Assembly: GCA_001508855.1 (NCBI GenBank)
Contig: LGFL01000003.1
Location: 1 to 64,000, forward strand
DNA from: Thermoanaerobacterales bacterium 50_218
GTDB taxonomy: Bacteria > Bacillota > DSM-12270 > Thermacetogeniales > Thermacetogeniaceae
Length of the DNA: 64,000 nucleotides
Reading direction: 5' to 3'
Shown: piece after piece, positions 34,030 through 42,016 of the stretch
Layout of the letters: each line of letters begins with the position of its first letter
Numbering within the stretch: the stretch's first letter is position 1
Translations under genes and position numbers: made by a program
The notes under the pieces: generated by a model
What the model saw: the letters and a program-made list of their open reading frames with translations, nothing else
What the model was told of the DNA's origin: nothing
The model's database searches: none

Positions 34030-35126
34030 TTCCCTGCTTCTCCTTTCAATTTTCTTTCTCTGCGTGCTGCCATCAAATCCACAAAAGCCTCGAGACGGGT
34101 GACAATCCCAGCCTCACCAGAATGTTCATCGAGGTAAAGCGTCAGTGTTGGAATTCCGTAGTCCTTGCTCACCGCAGGTAGGATTGAATGGGCAACAATT
34201 TCCGGCATACAGGTAAAGGGAGCCACGTGAATTACACCATCGTAGCCTTGAAGAGCATAGTCAACTGTAGAACCTACTGTTTCTCTGCCGTGTCCACCAA
34301 CAAATGACTTCAGATAAGGTGCAGCCAGCTCTTTCGTGTGCTCCAGTCCCTTAACCCTGAGCAGCCCCCTGAAAAGGTGCTCGTTAATCCAGGCGCTCAA
34401 GTAGATGCTTCGGTTTACTTCGACTCCGAGGCTGCCCAGCCGCCTTTCGATATCGTAATTAGCGAACGGCTCGAGGACTGTAAAAAACTCTCCCACGAGA
34501 CCTACCCGGAGAAACGGGCCCGGCTTTTGGGGTAAGCCTTTCATCAGAGCAAGGTAGTGGTCAACGACCCTGTCAAGGCTCTTTTTATCTGGAGCCTCAT
34601 CGATTTTCTTTAATGCCTCTCTGTAGAGCTTTTCCAGTTCGAGAGTCTGTTGAACCCGAGGCCGCAAATACAGAACCTGCTCCTCAACAACATCCACCGC
34701 TCGTGCTTTAAACCAGGCAAACCTGATCGCCTTGATTACTTCCCACCAGCTTTTCCTGCCGATGAGGTACCTGATTTTGTCGCGCAGTTCTCTCCAACTC
34801 GTGTCCGGAGGTTCCAACACGACCATATCCATGTGGTAACCAAGGTCCTCCAGAATCTCCCGCTGAACCTGGGCATAATAGCCGAAGCGGCAGGGCCCCA
34901 CTCCACCTGCCATCAAAATAGTATCAGCACCCAGTTCGTAAGCTTCGATGAAGTTTCCCAGGTTTAATTTAAACGGGAAGCAAGCAAACTCTGGAGCATG
35001 GCGAACACCAAGTTCGACCGTTCTCCGAGAAGTAGGGGGTGGTAAAACCAGTTCCAGCCCGAGGCTTTCCAAAAGAGCTCTAATAACGATGTACAAGTTT
35101 CCCATATGCGGATAAGTGATCTTCAT
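34014..35126 (-). CDS. DUF2229-type activase-associated protein (CoA-dehydratase-related), copy 1
   Basis: 370-residue protein of the DUF2229/COG3580-3581 type found with or fused to BcrAD activases. Conserved cysteines occur in APEFACFPFKLNLG, GGVGPCRFGYYA and APFTCMPEIVAHS, plausible ligands for an iron-sulfur cluster as in HgdB-like subunits. PPTSRRTVELG near the start and LDEHSGEAGIVTRLEAFVDLM near the end match copy 2 (35080-36102), showing the two are paralogues. ATG 35126 has GGAGG 9 bases upstream although it lies 47 bases inside copy 2. Function unknown; likely works with the activase. Confidence 0.75.
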   Translation of the reverse strand: MKITYPHMGNLYIVIRALLESLGLELVLPPPTSRRTVELGVRHAPEFACFPFKLNLGNFIEAYELGADTILMAGGVGPCRFGYYAQVQREILEDLGYHMDMVVLEPPDTSWRELRDKIRYLIGRKSWWEVIKAIRFAWFKARAVDVVEEQVLYLRPRVQQTLELEKLYREALKKIDEAPDKKSLDRVVDHYLALMKGLPQKPGPFLRVGLVGEFFTVLEPFANYDIERRLGSLGVEVNRSIYLSAWINEHLFRGLLRVKGLEHTKELAAPYLKSFVGGHGRETVGSTVDYALQGYDGVIHVAPFTCMPEIVAHSILPAVSKDYGIPTLTLYLDEHSGEAGIVTRLEAFVDLMAARRERKLKGEAGKWIFT

Positions 35127-36102
35127 TTCTTTTCCTCCACCTGATCATTTCAATGAAAGCTTCCAGCCTGGTGACCATCCCCGCTTCTCCTGTGTGTTCA
35201 TCGACAGTGAGAAGCATGAAAGGCAACGAAGAATTCTTTTTTGCCCATCTGGTCACAAGTTCACTTACCAGTGATTCTGGACCGCAGGCAAAAGATGTGA
35301 GGTAAATCACTCCATCGAGGTTTTCGCTCTCAAAAAACTTTAAAGCAGCCCCTACCAGCTTTCTGCTCAGTGACCAGAAAAGTCTCTTCGGGAGAAAGCG
35401 TGTCTGCTCATCAATGACGGCACTGGGTAAATTGTCACCAGTAATTACATCAGCTGCCATGCGGTGGAGTTTCCCGATTAAGTCCATACTGATAAAAGGA
35501 TCGTAGATGTTGTAAGGGTGACCCAGCAGGCCGATTTTCAGGGGACGCCAATTTTGAGCAACTCCCTTTCTTGAACTGCCCGAGCCTTGCAGGTCTTCAA
35601 TAACCTCAGGAACGAGATAACCTTTAACCAGCAGTTCTTGAAAACGCTGATCGGCTCTATGAGCAGCCTCAATTGCTCTCTTGATCAGGTACCGATCACG
35701 GGTGAAAACGTGTCCCACTTCTTTCAAGAAATCATCGAGTGTATTTTCGGGACGGCGCAAGTCTAAAGGTATGTCAATTATTGGAGGCAAGTCACGAAGA
35801 CGTGCCCGAAGCATATCAGGGAGTCCCATAAACTTCGGGCAAATGTAAGCTTTTTGCTCGGCACTGATTATCCGGGGAACAAATAAATAATCTACTTTTC
35901 CCACAAGTGCCAGAACATGTCCAAAATAAAGCTTCACCGGCAGACAGGCCTCATCAAGCGCGGCTTTTAAGCCTTCCTCCAGGATCCTTTTGTTAGTTGG
36001 AGGTGAAACCACGATTTCGACACCTATTTCTGTGAAGAAAGCTTTCCACATTGGATAGTAGTAATAAAAGAGCAGTGCTCGGGGAATACCTACTCGTGTC
36101 AT
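35080..36102 (-). CDS. DUF2229-type activase-associated protein, copy 2
   Basis: 340-residue paralogue of the neighbouring gene and first gene of the three-gene unit. The core is VGIPRALLFYYYYPMW, PPTNKRILEEG, LDEACLPVKLYFGHV, AYICPKFMGLPDML and TSFACGPESLVSEL, then VDEHTGEAGMVTRLEAF. Three cysteines (in DEACLP, YICPKF and FACGPE) are placed like those of the partner, so a heterodimer sharing clusters is plausible by analogy to HgdA/HgdB. In many bacteria these domains are fused to the activase in one very long chain; here they are split. No metabolic gene nearby identifies a substrate. Confidence 0.75.
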   Translation of the reverse strand: MTRVGIPRALLFYYYYPMWKAFFTEIGVEIVVSPPTNKRILEEGLKAALDEACLPVKLYFGHVLALVGKVDYLFVPRIISAEQKAYICPKFMGLPDMLRARLRDLPPIIDIPLDLRRPENTLDDFLKEVGHVFTRDRYLIKRAIEAAHRADQRFQELLVKGYLVPEVIEDLQGSGSSRKGVAQNWRPLKIGLLGHPYNIYDPFISMDLIGKLHRMAADVITGDNLPSAVIDEQTRFLPKRLFWSLSRKLVGAALKFFESENLDGVIYLTSFACGPESLVSELVTRWAKKNSSLPFMLLTVDEHTGEAGMVTRLEAFIEMIRWRKRNEDHLSAYGKLVHRY

Positions 36103-36176
36103 TATCGATAAGCTCCTTCTCCATATAAAATAACTGGTTGCGATTGCTTGTCTCCATCTAACTTAAATTTTAAGCC

Positions 36177-36201
36177 ATTATTTGCTGTAAAAGCAAATAA
36201 T
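36177..36201. repeat. 10-bp inverted repeat between spoVAF and the activase operon
   Basis: Perfect arms ATTATTTGCT (36177-36186) and AGCAAATAAT (36192-36201) with a 5-base loop, 30 bases past the spoVAF stop. AT-rich and without a clean T-run, so a weak terminator of the spoVA operon is the likeliest reading. Confidence 0.45.
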
Positions 36202-36230
36202 CGTCCACTTATGGATTAATCACCCAAGCT

Positions 36231-37817
36231 TCATAGATCTTCATTATTCGCCTTTTTTACCTTATTTACCTTTTTCTCTGACTTATTTTCTTCTGGCTTC
36301 GGAGCAGGGGAAGCCTGCCGAACGGGATCCTTGGGTTTGAGAACCGAGGGGCGAAGATTGTGGAGAGGAACCGGGTAACGGATGAGGACCTGCTTTAAGG
36401 CGTTCCAGTTGAAAGGAATTAGCGGCCAAAAATAAGGAATCCCGAAGGACTTGCTGCTCGCCATCAAGAAGAAGGTAAGCAAGATCCCTACGAGGAAACC
36501 AGGTAATTTCCAGAATCCTACAAGGATCACAAGTCCCAGTCTGATAAGACGATTGGCCATACTTAGCTCATAACTCGGTGTGGCAAAACTGCCGATCACG
36601 GCGATCGCTGTATAAAGAACGACTTCTCCGTTAAAAAGCCCGATGTTGATGGCTATCTCCCCTAACAGAACGGCAGCAATGATCCCCAGCGCTGTCGCCA
36701 AAGGAGAAGGGATGTGGATGGCAGCCATCCTCAGGACATCTACCGCAATTTCGGCAATAAGGATCTGGCCGAAAAGAGGGATTTTCCCGATTTCTTTGGG
36801 GCCGATGAATCTTAAAAAATTGGGAAGCAGATGGGACTGGAGGGAAAACAGCAGCCATAAAGGCAGTAAAAAAGTTGAAGAGAAGATCGCAATAAATCGG
36901 ACCCAACGCAAGTAAGCACCAACAAAAGGGCTCTGCCTGTACTCTTCGGCGTGCTGGATGTGGCTGAAAAAGGTAGCCGGCACAATCATCACACTCGGGG
37001 AAGTATCAACGAGGATCAAAAGATGACCTTCTAAAAGGTGGACTGCAGCTACATCAGGGCGCTCGGTGTAGCGCACCCTCGGGAAGGGATTCCAAAAGCT
37101 TCCCGGGGAGATCAATTCTTCAACCGATTTTTCAGCCATCGGTAAACCATCGATGTCGATTTCCTCGAGGCGGTTCCTGACAAAGGCAACCATTTCAGGG
37201 TTGGTCACATCTTCTAAATAAGCCAGACAAATATCTGTTTTCGACCGCTTTCCCACCTGGAGAACAACAAAGCGAAGCCTCTTATCGCGGAGCCTTCTCC
37301 GGATTAAGGCAGTATTATAGACGAGGGTTTCTGTAAACCCGTCCCGAGAACCACGCACTACCCGTTCCAGGTCCGGTTCTTCGATAGAGCGTGCCGGATA
37401 AATCCGGGCATCAATGACAATTCCTTGGTCGAGGCCATCTACAAGCAGAACCGGGGGCCCTGCAAGAACGGTGTCAACGATATCCTCAAGGGCATCGAGT
37501 GTCTGGATCTCAGCGTATGGAAGCCTTTCCTTGACGATCTTGGCGAGTGTTAGTGGTAGTAACTCTTCACGGGGAATCCCAAAAAGCACCCACAGCAGAT
37601 AAACCAGAATTTCGTCCCTGCACAAACCATCGACAAAGAGCAAAACTGCTTCTTTCCCAGCAATTTTCAGTTCCCTGGTGATCACATCGAAGTTATCATC
37701 AACCCCCAGGGCTTGATGAAGGTGGGCTACGTTTTCCGAGAGACACTTGCTGACTTTGGTTTTTTCTCCAGACGCCAATAAACGAGTTAACCCCCTTTGG
37801 AGAACTTTTTGAATCAA
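36231..37817 (-). CDS. spoVAF: Stage V sporulation protein AF (GerA-family)
   Basis: 528-residue GerA/SpoVAF family membrane protein of the spore inner membrane. A large soluble N-terminal domain (about residues 1-280) is followed by about five helices (roughly 290-470) with FLRFIGPKEIGKIPLFGQ and AIAVIGSFATPSYELSMANRLIRLG, then a Lys-rich tail. SpoVAF modulates germination with the SpoVA dipicolinate channel. Its TTG start overlaps the spoVAE stop by 4 bases. The Lys/Glu/Asn tail (about 35 residues) is low-complexity and longer than usual. Confidence 0.9.
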   Translation of the reverse strand: MIQKVLQRGLTRLLASGEKTKVSKCLSENVAHLHQALGVDDNFDVITRELKIAGKEAVLLFVDGLCRDEILVYLLWVLFGIPREELLPLTLAKIVKERLPYAEIQTLDALEDIVDTVLAGPPVLLVDGLDQGIVIDARIYPARSIEEPDLERVVRGSRDGFTETLVYNTALIRRRLRDKRLRFVVLQVGKRSKTDICLAYLEDVTNPEMVAFVRNRLEEIDIDGLPMAEKSVEELISPGSFWNPFPRVRYTERPDVAAVHLLEGHLLILVDTSPSVMIVPATFFSHIQHAEEYRQSPFVGAYLRWVRFIAIFSSTFLLPLWLLFSLQSHLLPNFLRFIGPKEIGKIPLFGQILIAEIAVDVLRMAAIHIPSPLATALGIIAAVLLGEIAINIGLFNGEVVLYTAIAVIGSFATPSYELSMANRLIRLGLVILVGFWKLPGFLVGILLTFFLMASSKSFGIPYFWPLIPFNWNALKQVLIRYPVPLHNLRPSVLKPKDPVRQASPAPKPEENKSEKKVNKVKKANNEDL

Positions 37818-38179
37818 CCACGTGGGTTAAAGATCACAGCCATTACATAGCCGAAGACCACAGCGGCAGCAATCCCAACCGCAGTGGCTTCCAGCCCACC
37901 TGAAAAGGCACCAAGCAAACCTTTGATCCGAGCGGCTTCTATAGCTCCTTGGGCAAGGCTGTGACCGAAACCCGATAGTGGGATCACCGCACCAGCACCA
38001 CCCAGATCAACGAGGGGCTGGTAGAGGCCAAGGGCACTCAAGATCGCTCCCCCAGTGACGTAGCCGACGAGGATGTGAGCTGGGGTAATCGAAGACCTGG
38101 TCAGATCCATCAAAAGCTGTCCAATGGTACAAATTGCCCCACCAACAAGGAAAGCCAGAAGGAATTTCACGAGCTTCAC
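37814..38179 (-). CDS. spoVAE: Stage V sporulation protein AE (SpoVAEb)
   Basis: 121-residue SpoVAEb, a small membrane subunit of the dipicolinic-acid channel in the spore inner membrane. Four hydrophobic stretches; the family motifs GGAICTIGQLLMDLT, GAGAVIPLSGFGHSLAQGAIEAA (part) and KGLLGAFSGGLEATAVGI are clear. It resembles spoVAC in the same operon (both contain the GGAG-IVPITGF/VIPLSGF motif). The start is GTG 38179, 11 bases after spoVAD. Confidence 0.92.
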   Translation of the reverse strand: MKLVKFLLAFLVGGAICTIGQLLMDLTRSSITPAHILVGYVTGGAILSALGLYQPLVDLGGAGAVIPLSGFGHSLAQGAIEAARIKGLLGAFSGGLEATAVGIAAAVVFGYVMAVIFNPRG

Positions 38180-38190
38180 CCCACCTTAAA

Positions 38191-39201
38191 TCAACCTGAT
38201 TCGATGACAACTGCATGAGCAATACCAGGGATCGTTTCTCCTTGCTGCACGATTGCTGGGCTCATCAGGGCCCCGGTGGCTACAAGAAGCACTTTATGAA
38301 ATTGCTTTTCCCGCAACTGACTCAAGAGCAGTCCAGAAAAAACGACGGCACAACAGCCACAGCCACTTCCTCCAGCGTGCATGTCCTGTTTTTCCAGATC
38401 GTATATGAGCAACCCGCAGTCATTGAGGTTGTCTTCCACAAGATAGCCCCTTTTTTTCAGAAGCTCCTTCAGCACTTCCCTGCCTACTTTCCCTAAATCT
38501 CCGGTCAAAATCAGGTCGTAAGAATTGGGACCTGTTCCCGTATCCTGAAAGTGGCTGATCAGAGTACTTGCTGCTGCAGGAGCCATCGCCGCACCCATGT
38601 TGTTGACATCAGAGATCCCGAGATCGACCACCTTACCCACAGTTCCCAGGGTGATCCGCGGCCCTTCCCCGTTATCTTCTAGGAGGAGAGCACCGCTCCC
38701 GGTCACTGTCCACTGAGAAGTCATCGGTCGCTGGTTCCCCTGTTCCGTAGGAAACCGAAACTGGCGCTCTGCTGTATTATGATGGCTAGAAGCGGCAAGC
38801 AAAACTTTGCTGGCAAAGCCGCCATCGATAATCATACTCCCCAACAGCATTGCCTCCACAAAAGTGGCACAAGCACCAAAAAGACCCCAAAAGGGAATTC
38901 CTAGACACCTGGCAGCGTAATTGGAAGAGACGGTTTGATTGAGGAGATCACCTGCGAGAAAAAAATCGACATCCTGTTCTTGAAGATTTCTCTTTTTTAG
39001 CGCCAGTTTCGCACTCTCCTGGAGCATTTTCCGCTCCGCTTTTTCCCAGCTTTTTTCACCAAAGAGAAGGTCTTCTAAAATCCAGTCAAAGGTCTGAGCA
39101 AGTGGCCCCTTCCCCTCAATAGGGCCAACTATGGTTGTTCCTACTGTAATTACTGGAGGCCGGCTAAAACTGATCGAATGTTGTCCTACTTTGCTCCCCA
39201 T
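38191..39201 (-). CDS. spoVAD: Stage V sporulation protein AD
   Basis: 336-residue SpoVAD, a thiolase-fold protein that binds dipicolinic acid and works with SpoVAC/E in its uptake into the spore. Conserved GPLAQTFDWILEDLLFGEKSWEKAE (part), LFGACATFVEAML, and HAGGSGCGCCAVV are present. The thiolase catalytic triad is not expected to function. The start is ATG 39201, 9 bases after spoVAC. The length is normal. Confidence 0.95.
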   Translation of the reverse strand: MGSKVGQHSISFSRPPVITVGTTIVGPIEGKGPLAQTFDWILEDLLFGEKSWEKAERKMLQESAKLALKKRNLQEQDVDFFLAGDLLNQTVSSNYAARCLGIPFWGLFGACATFVEAMLLGSMIIDGGFASKVLLAASSHHNTAERQFRFPTEQGNQRPMTSQWTVTGSGALLLEDNGEGPRITLGTVGKVVDLGISDVNNMGAAMAPAAASTLISHFQDTGTGPNSYDLILTGDLGKVGREVLKELLKKRGYLVEDNLNDCGLLIYDLEKQDMHAGGSGCGCCAVVFSGLLLSQLREKQFHKVLLVATGALMSPAIVQQGETIPGIAHAVVIESG

Positions 39202-39210
39202 GGTTTCACC

Positions 39211-39675
39211 CTAGTGCACCAAATAGTAGATAATCCCGATGAGGACAGAGATCAGGAAGCCATAAACAAGAACTGGACCGGCGGTAGTGAAGATCCGGGC
39301 TCCTACCCCAAAGATAAAGCCCTCCCTCTTGAATTCCATTGCAGGAGCGACAATGGAGTTGGCAAACCCCGTGATGGGAACAATCGACCCCGCTCCCCCG
39401 TATTTCCCGATGACATCGTAGATCCCAAGACCTGTAAGTAGAGCACCCAGGAAAATCATCGTTGCTGCTGTTGCCGCCCTTGCCTCTTTTACTCCCAGTC
39501 CTTGAGTTGAATACAAATGAAGGAAAATTTGTCCTACCAGGCAAATCAGCCCACCTACTGTGAACGCAAGAATGCAGTTTCGCAAAACCGGGGGTTTTGG
39601 TTTAATCTCCTGGATAAGTTCCCGGTACTCCTCCTGCATTTCCCGCTGTCGCTTTTGCTGCTGGTTCACACTCAT
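39211..39675 (-). CDS. spoVAC: Stage V sporulation protein AC
   Basis: About 154-residue SpoVAC, the mechanosensitive channel subunit for dipicolinate release. A charged N-terminus (QQQKRQREMQEEYREL) precedes four or five helices; KPKPPVLRNCILAFTVGGLICLVGQ and GGAGSIVPITGFANSIVAPAMEFKREGFI (parts) match the family. The frame extends to 39729; ATG 39675 is closer to family length, but GAGGGG abuts it, so GTG 39669 with 6-base spacing may be used. A forespore-type promoter is immediately upstream, giving a very short leader. Confidence 0.93.
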   Translation of the reverse strand: MSVNQQQKRQREMQEEYRELIQEIKPKPPVLRNCILAFTVGGLICLVGQIFLHLYSTQGLGVKEARAATAATMIFLGALLTGLGIYDVIGKYGGAGSIVPITGFANSIVAPAMEFKREGFIFGVGARIFTTAGPVLVYGFLISVLIGIIYYLVH

Positions 39676-39684
39676 CCCCTCTTC

Positions 39685-39713
39685 ATTATTTCCTCTACTT
39701 TTCGGTAGTATTC
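39685..39713 (-). promoter_or_regulatory. Predicted sigma-G/sigma-F promoter of the spoVA operon
   Basis: Minus strand: GAATA (39709-39713), 15 bases, GGAAATAAT (39685-39693). The -10 fits GGNNANANT fully. It has the same -35 and spacer as the sigG site at 8503-8531, differing in one -10 base. It lies between the dodecin terminator and spoVAC. The Bacillus spoVA operon is sigma-G dependent. Confidence 0.6.
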
Positions 39714-39726
39714 TTTGACCTCGTTT

Positions 39727-39759
39727 CAAAAATTAACGGAGTACCACAAACGGTACTCC
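39727..39759 (-). terminator. Intrinsic terminator after the dodecin gene
   Basis: Stem GGAGTACC (39738-39745) / GGTACTCC (39752-39759), 6-base loop, followed by GTTAATTTTTG in the minus direction. It separates dodecin from spoVA. Confidence 0.75.
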
Positions 39760-39795
39760 TGCCTTATAACCAGTCAAGGGGAACCACCTCGTGAC

Positions 39796-40011
39796 CTACT
39801 TGAATTCACGACTGTCTTCTCCAGTATAGGCGATCTTTACGTTTGCCTTATACTCCACCAATTCGCCATCTTGGACATTTGCCGTGAGGTTCATCACCTC
39901 AACTCCGGAGATATTTGTTATTGTTCTTGAGGCTTCCCTGACCGCAGATCTGACAGCATCTTTCCAGCTATTAGGAGATTCCCCAACAAGTTCAACAACT
40001 TTTACGTGCAA
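39796..40011 (-). CDS. Dodecin family flavin-binding protein
   Basis: 71-residue dodecin. Dodecins assemble into hollow dodecamers that store or quench flavins. The pattern is complete: KVVELVGESPNSWKDAV, REASRTITNISGVEV, and VEYKANVKIAY. TTG start at 40011 with AGGAGGG 7 bases upstream. It is a single-gene unit between sigF and spoVAC. The aromatic residue that stacks on flavin in archaeal dodecins is a Trp in PNSWKDAV, present here. Confidence 0.88.
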   Translation of the reverse strand: MHVKVVELVGESPNSWKDAVRSAVREASRTITNISGVEVMNLTANVQDGELVEYKANVKIAYTGEDSREFK

Positions 40012-40047
40012 ATCTCAACCCTCCTTTTCTTCTTCAACCCTTTTTAT

Positions 40048-40081
40048 TATTTCCAGGGAGGGACTGGAATATACGCCTGGA
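40048..40081 (-). repeat. Overlapping alternative hairpins in the dodecin leader
   Basis: TTTCCAGG (40048-40055) is complementary to CCTGGAAA (40074-40081), and its inner part TTCCAG (40049-40054) also pairs with CTGGAA (40062-40067). The two stems share one arm, so only one can form at a time. They lie 37 bases before the dodecin start. Could be chance; noted as a possible leader switch. Confidence 0.4.
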
Positions 40082-40279
40082 AACTGCTCTGAAGTACTCC
40101 AGGAAGAAAAAACCGGAAACAGTATGTGCCAGGTCTTCAAGAAGGAGAAAAGCACAACTGAAAGCTCAGGAAAGAGGCAGAAAACTTCAGTAGAATGGCG
40201 TCCTGCTGCCGGACATATAAAAGAGGTATCAGCTTTGGGCGGGAGAAACAGAAAGAGAGACAGAAATGGGAGTAAGAGT

Positions 40280-41047
40280 TTAATGAGAAAGAAGTTTTCG
40301 AAGCATCTCTACCGCTTTTCGTTCCAGTCTCGAAACCTGGACCTGGGATAATCCCAGTGCTGAAGCAATGTCGGTCTGGGTCTTGTCTAGAAAAAACCGC
40401 ATCCAGATGATCTGTCTTTCCCTCGCAGGCAAAGCACCAAGCGCTTCTTTAAGGGAAATCTCTTCACACCAGAATGATTCCTGGTCCTTGTCCGAACTCA
40501 AAGAATCGAGAACACGTATGTGGTCACCATTGCTCTGGTAAAGTGGCTCAAAAACCGAGGAAGGAGCTTGCATTACTTCCATTGCCATCACCACTTCTTC
40601 TTTTGCGATTCCCATCTCCTGAGCGATCTCATTGATCGTTGGTTCTCTTCCCAACTTCCGCTCCAGGGCTGCCCGCACCTTTTTGACCCTAAATCCGCTT
40701 TCTCTTAACGCTCTGCTCACTTTGATCGGTTGGTCATCCCTGAGGAAACGCCGGATTTCTCCAATGATCATCGGCACAGCGTAAGTGGAAAATTTTACCC
40801 CCCGCGAGGGATCGAAATTATCAATCGCCTTGATCAAGCCAATTACTCCGATCTGAAAGAGTTCTTCTCGTTCATACCCCCAAACCTCGAACCGCTTGAC
40901 AATATTTAGCACCAGCCGCAAATTGGAGTTGATCAACTTCTCTCGTGCTTTTAAGTCACCCTTGCGCACCTTTTTCAACAGTCGGGAGACTTCTTGTTCA
41001 GACAGTAATGGAAAATCAAACAAACCCAAGTCCTGCAAACTGCTCAT
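40280..41047 (-). CDS. sigF: RNA polymerase forespore sigma factor sigma-F
   Basis: 255-residue sigma-F (SpoIIAC), the first forespore sigma factor, held inactive by SpoIIAB. Region 2 includes YEREELFQIGVIGLIKAIDNFD and KFSTYAVPMIIGEIRRFLRDD; region 4 ends with KTQTDIASALGLSQVQVSRLERKAVEML (parts). It starts at ATG 41047, 2 bases after spoIIAB, so expression is coupled to its anti-sigma factor. The neighbourhood dacF-spoIIAA-spoIIAB-sigF-spoVA is as in Bacillus, apart from the dodecin insertion. Confidence 0.96.
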   Translation of the reverse strand: MSSLQDLGLFDFPLLSEQEVSRLLKKVRKGDLKAREKLINSNLRLVLNIVKRFEVWGYEREELFQIGVIGLIKAIDNFDPSRGVKFSTYAVPMIIGEIRRFLRDDQPIKVSRALRESGFRVKKVRAALERKLGREPTINEIAQEMGIAKEEVVMAMEVMQAPSSVFEPLYQSNGDHIRVLDSLSSDKDQESFWCEEISLKEALGALPARERQIIWMRFFLDKTQTDIASALGLSQVQVSRLERKAVEMLRKLLSH

Positions 41048-41049
41048 CC

Positions 41050-41511
41050 TCAGCCCCCATTTTCACGGGAGTTACCAGGAGTATTTGTTTTATCTGGGAG
41101 AAGCTTGACCATCTTCACCTTTGTCCCCTGCCCTGGTTCTGACCATACATCAACCTCATCCATGAAAGACTTCATGAACATGAACCCAAGGCCAACCCGC
41201 TCTGGATCCGTACCAACACCAGGTTTCATTACTTGGTTTGGGTCACTCATCCCTTTTCCTTGATCCTCAACCACAACTTCCAGAAAGCGATCGTAAAGAG
41301 AAGCTGTTACTGAGATCACTCCATCGGATCTTTCCTTGTAGCCGTGGATAATGGAATTAGTAACTGCCTCAGAAACAGCGACCTTGATTTCCTCGAGTTC
41401 GTTCACCTGAAGGTCGCGACCAGCCACAAATGCTGCCACTGCCACCCGTGCCAGTCCCACATTCTCAGGAAGGCTCAAGAATTCCAGTCTCATTTTATTA
41501 GATGGTTTCAA
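41050..41511 (-). CDS. spoIIAB: Anti-sigma-F factor / serine kinase SpoIIAB
   Basis: About 153-residue GHKL-type kinase that binds sigma-F and phosphorylates SpoIIAA. N-box EAVTNSIIHGY, the G1 region EDQGKGM, GVGTDPERVGLGFMFMKSFMDEV and the G2/G3 part GTKVKMVK are seen. The frame opens at 41565 inside spoIIAA. TTG 41511 is preferred: GAGAGGAG lies 4-6 bases upstream, and MKPSNKMRLEF matches the Bacillus N-terminus. Confidence 0.95.
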   Translation of the reverse strand: MKPSNKMRLEFLSLPENVGLARVAVAAFVAGRDLQVNELEEIKVAVSEAVTNSIIHGYKERSDGVISVTASLYDRFLEVVVEDQGKGMSDPNQVMKPGVGTDPERVGLGFMFMKSFMDEVDVWSEPGQGTKVKMVKLLPDKTNTPGNSRENGG

Positions 41512-41527
41512 AGATCTCCTCTCCCTT

Positions 41528-41866
41528 TCAAGCGAGTTCTCGCAGAGCCTCGGCCTCATCATCATAAACAGGAATTAGGCGGTTAACGCCTGATAATTCG
41601 AGAATCCGGTTGAACCTTGGGGGAACATTGGTGATCGCCACCCGACCGCCGTTCTCGGTAACCTTGCGGTAACGGCCCAAAATTACACCTAGACCAGAGC
41701 TGTCGATGAACGTTAGTCCACCCAGGTTAAAAATGATGTGTTTTGCTCCCTGGGTTCTAAACTTTTCGTCAATATCATGCCGGTGAAATTCTGCTGCTCG
41801 CAGGTCGAACTCACCGTAAACGCGGACAATCAGAGCATTATCACGTTTTTCAATTTCGAGACTCAA
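41528..41866 (-). CDS. spoIIAA: Anti-sigma-F factor antagonist SpoIIAA
   Basis: 112-residue STAS-domain protein that, when unphosphorylated, pulls SpoIIAB off sigma-F. The phosphorylation loop TFIDSSGLGVILGRY carries Ser57 (Ser58 in Bacillus). TTG start at 41866 with GGGGGAG 5-6 bases upstream. First gene of the spoIIA operon behind a sigma-H-like promoter. Confidence 0.95.
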   Translation of the reverse strand: MSLEIEKRDNALIVRVYGEFDLRAAEFHRHDIDEKFRTQGAKHIIFNLGGLTFIDSSGLGVILGRYRKVTENGGRVAITNVPPRFNRILELSGVNRLIPVYDDEAEALRELA

Positions 41867-41889
41867 CGTTTCTCCCCCCTTGAAGAAAT

Positions 41890-41918
41890 TCTTTCTCCAG
41901 AAAGAGAAAAAATCCTGC
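41890..41918 (-). promoter_or_regulatory. Predicted sigma-H promoter of the spoIIA operon
   Basis: Minus strand: GCAGGATTT (41910-41918), a perfect RnAGGAwWW; 11 bases; then GGAGAAAGA (41890-41898), where GAAA replaces GAAT. A GAAT lies 4 bases further on but with too long a spacer. It falls between the dacF terminator and spoIIAA, where the Bacillus sigma-H spoIIA promoter is. Confidence 0.45.
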
Positions 41919-41943
41919 TAATTTTTGGGATAGTGCTGTGACA

Positions 41944-41978
41944 ACAGAAAAGTTAGGGGTGGAAAAGTGTCCCACCCC
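41944..41978 (-). terminator. Intrinsic terminator between dacF and spoIIAA
   Basis: Stem GGGGTGG (41956-41962) / CCACCCC (41972-41978) with a 9-base loop; TAACTTTTCTG follows in the minus direction. A moderate terminator isolating spoIIA from dacF. Confidence 0.65.
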
Positions 41979-42016
41979 AAACTGTTCGATTGATGGAATC
42001 TCTCCTGCAAGTTTCT

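Noticed and set aside
41886-41894. Perfect GAAT -10 (AAAGAATTT) for sigma-H upstream of spoIIAA
   Set aside because: Its spacing from the AGGA box would be 15 bases instead of 11-12; the slightly weaker box at 41890-41898 has correct spacing.
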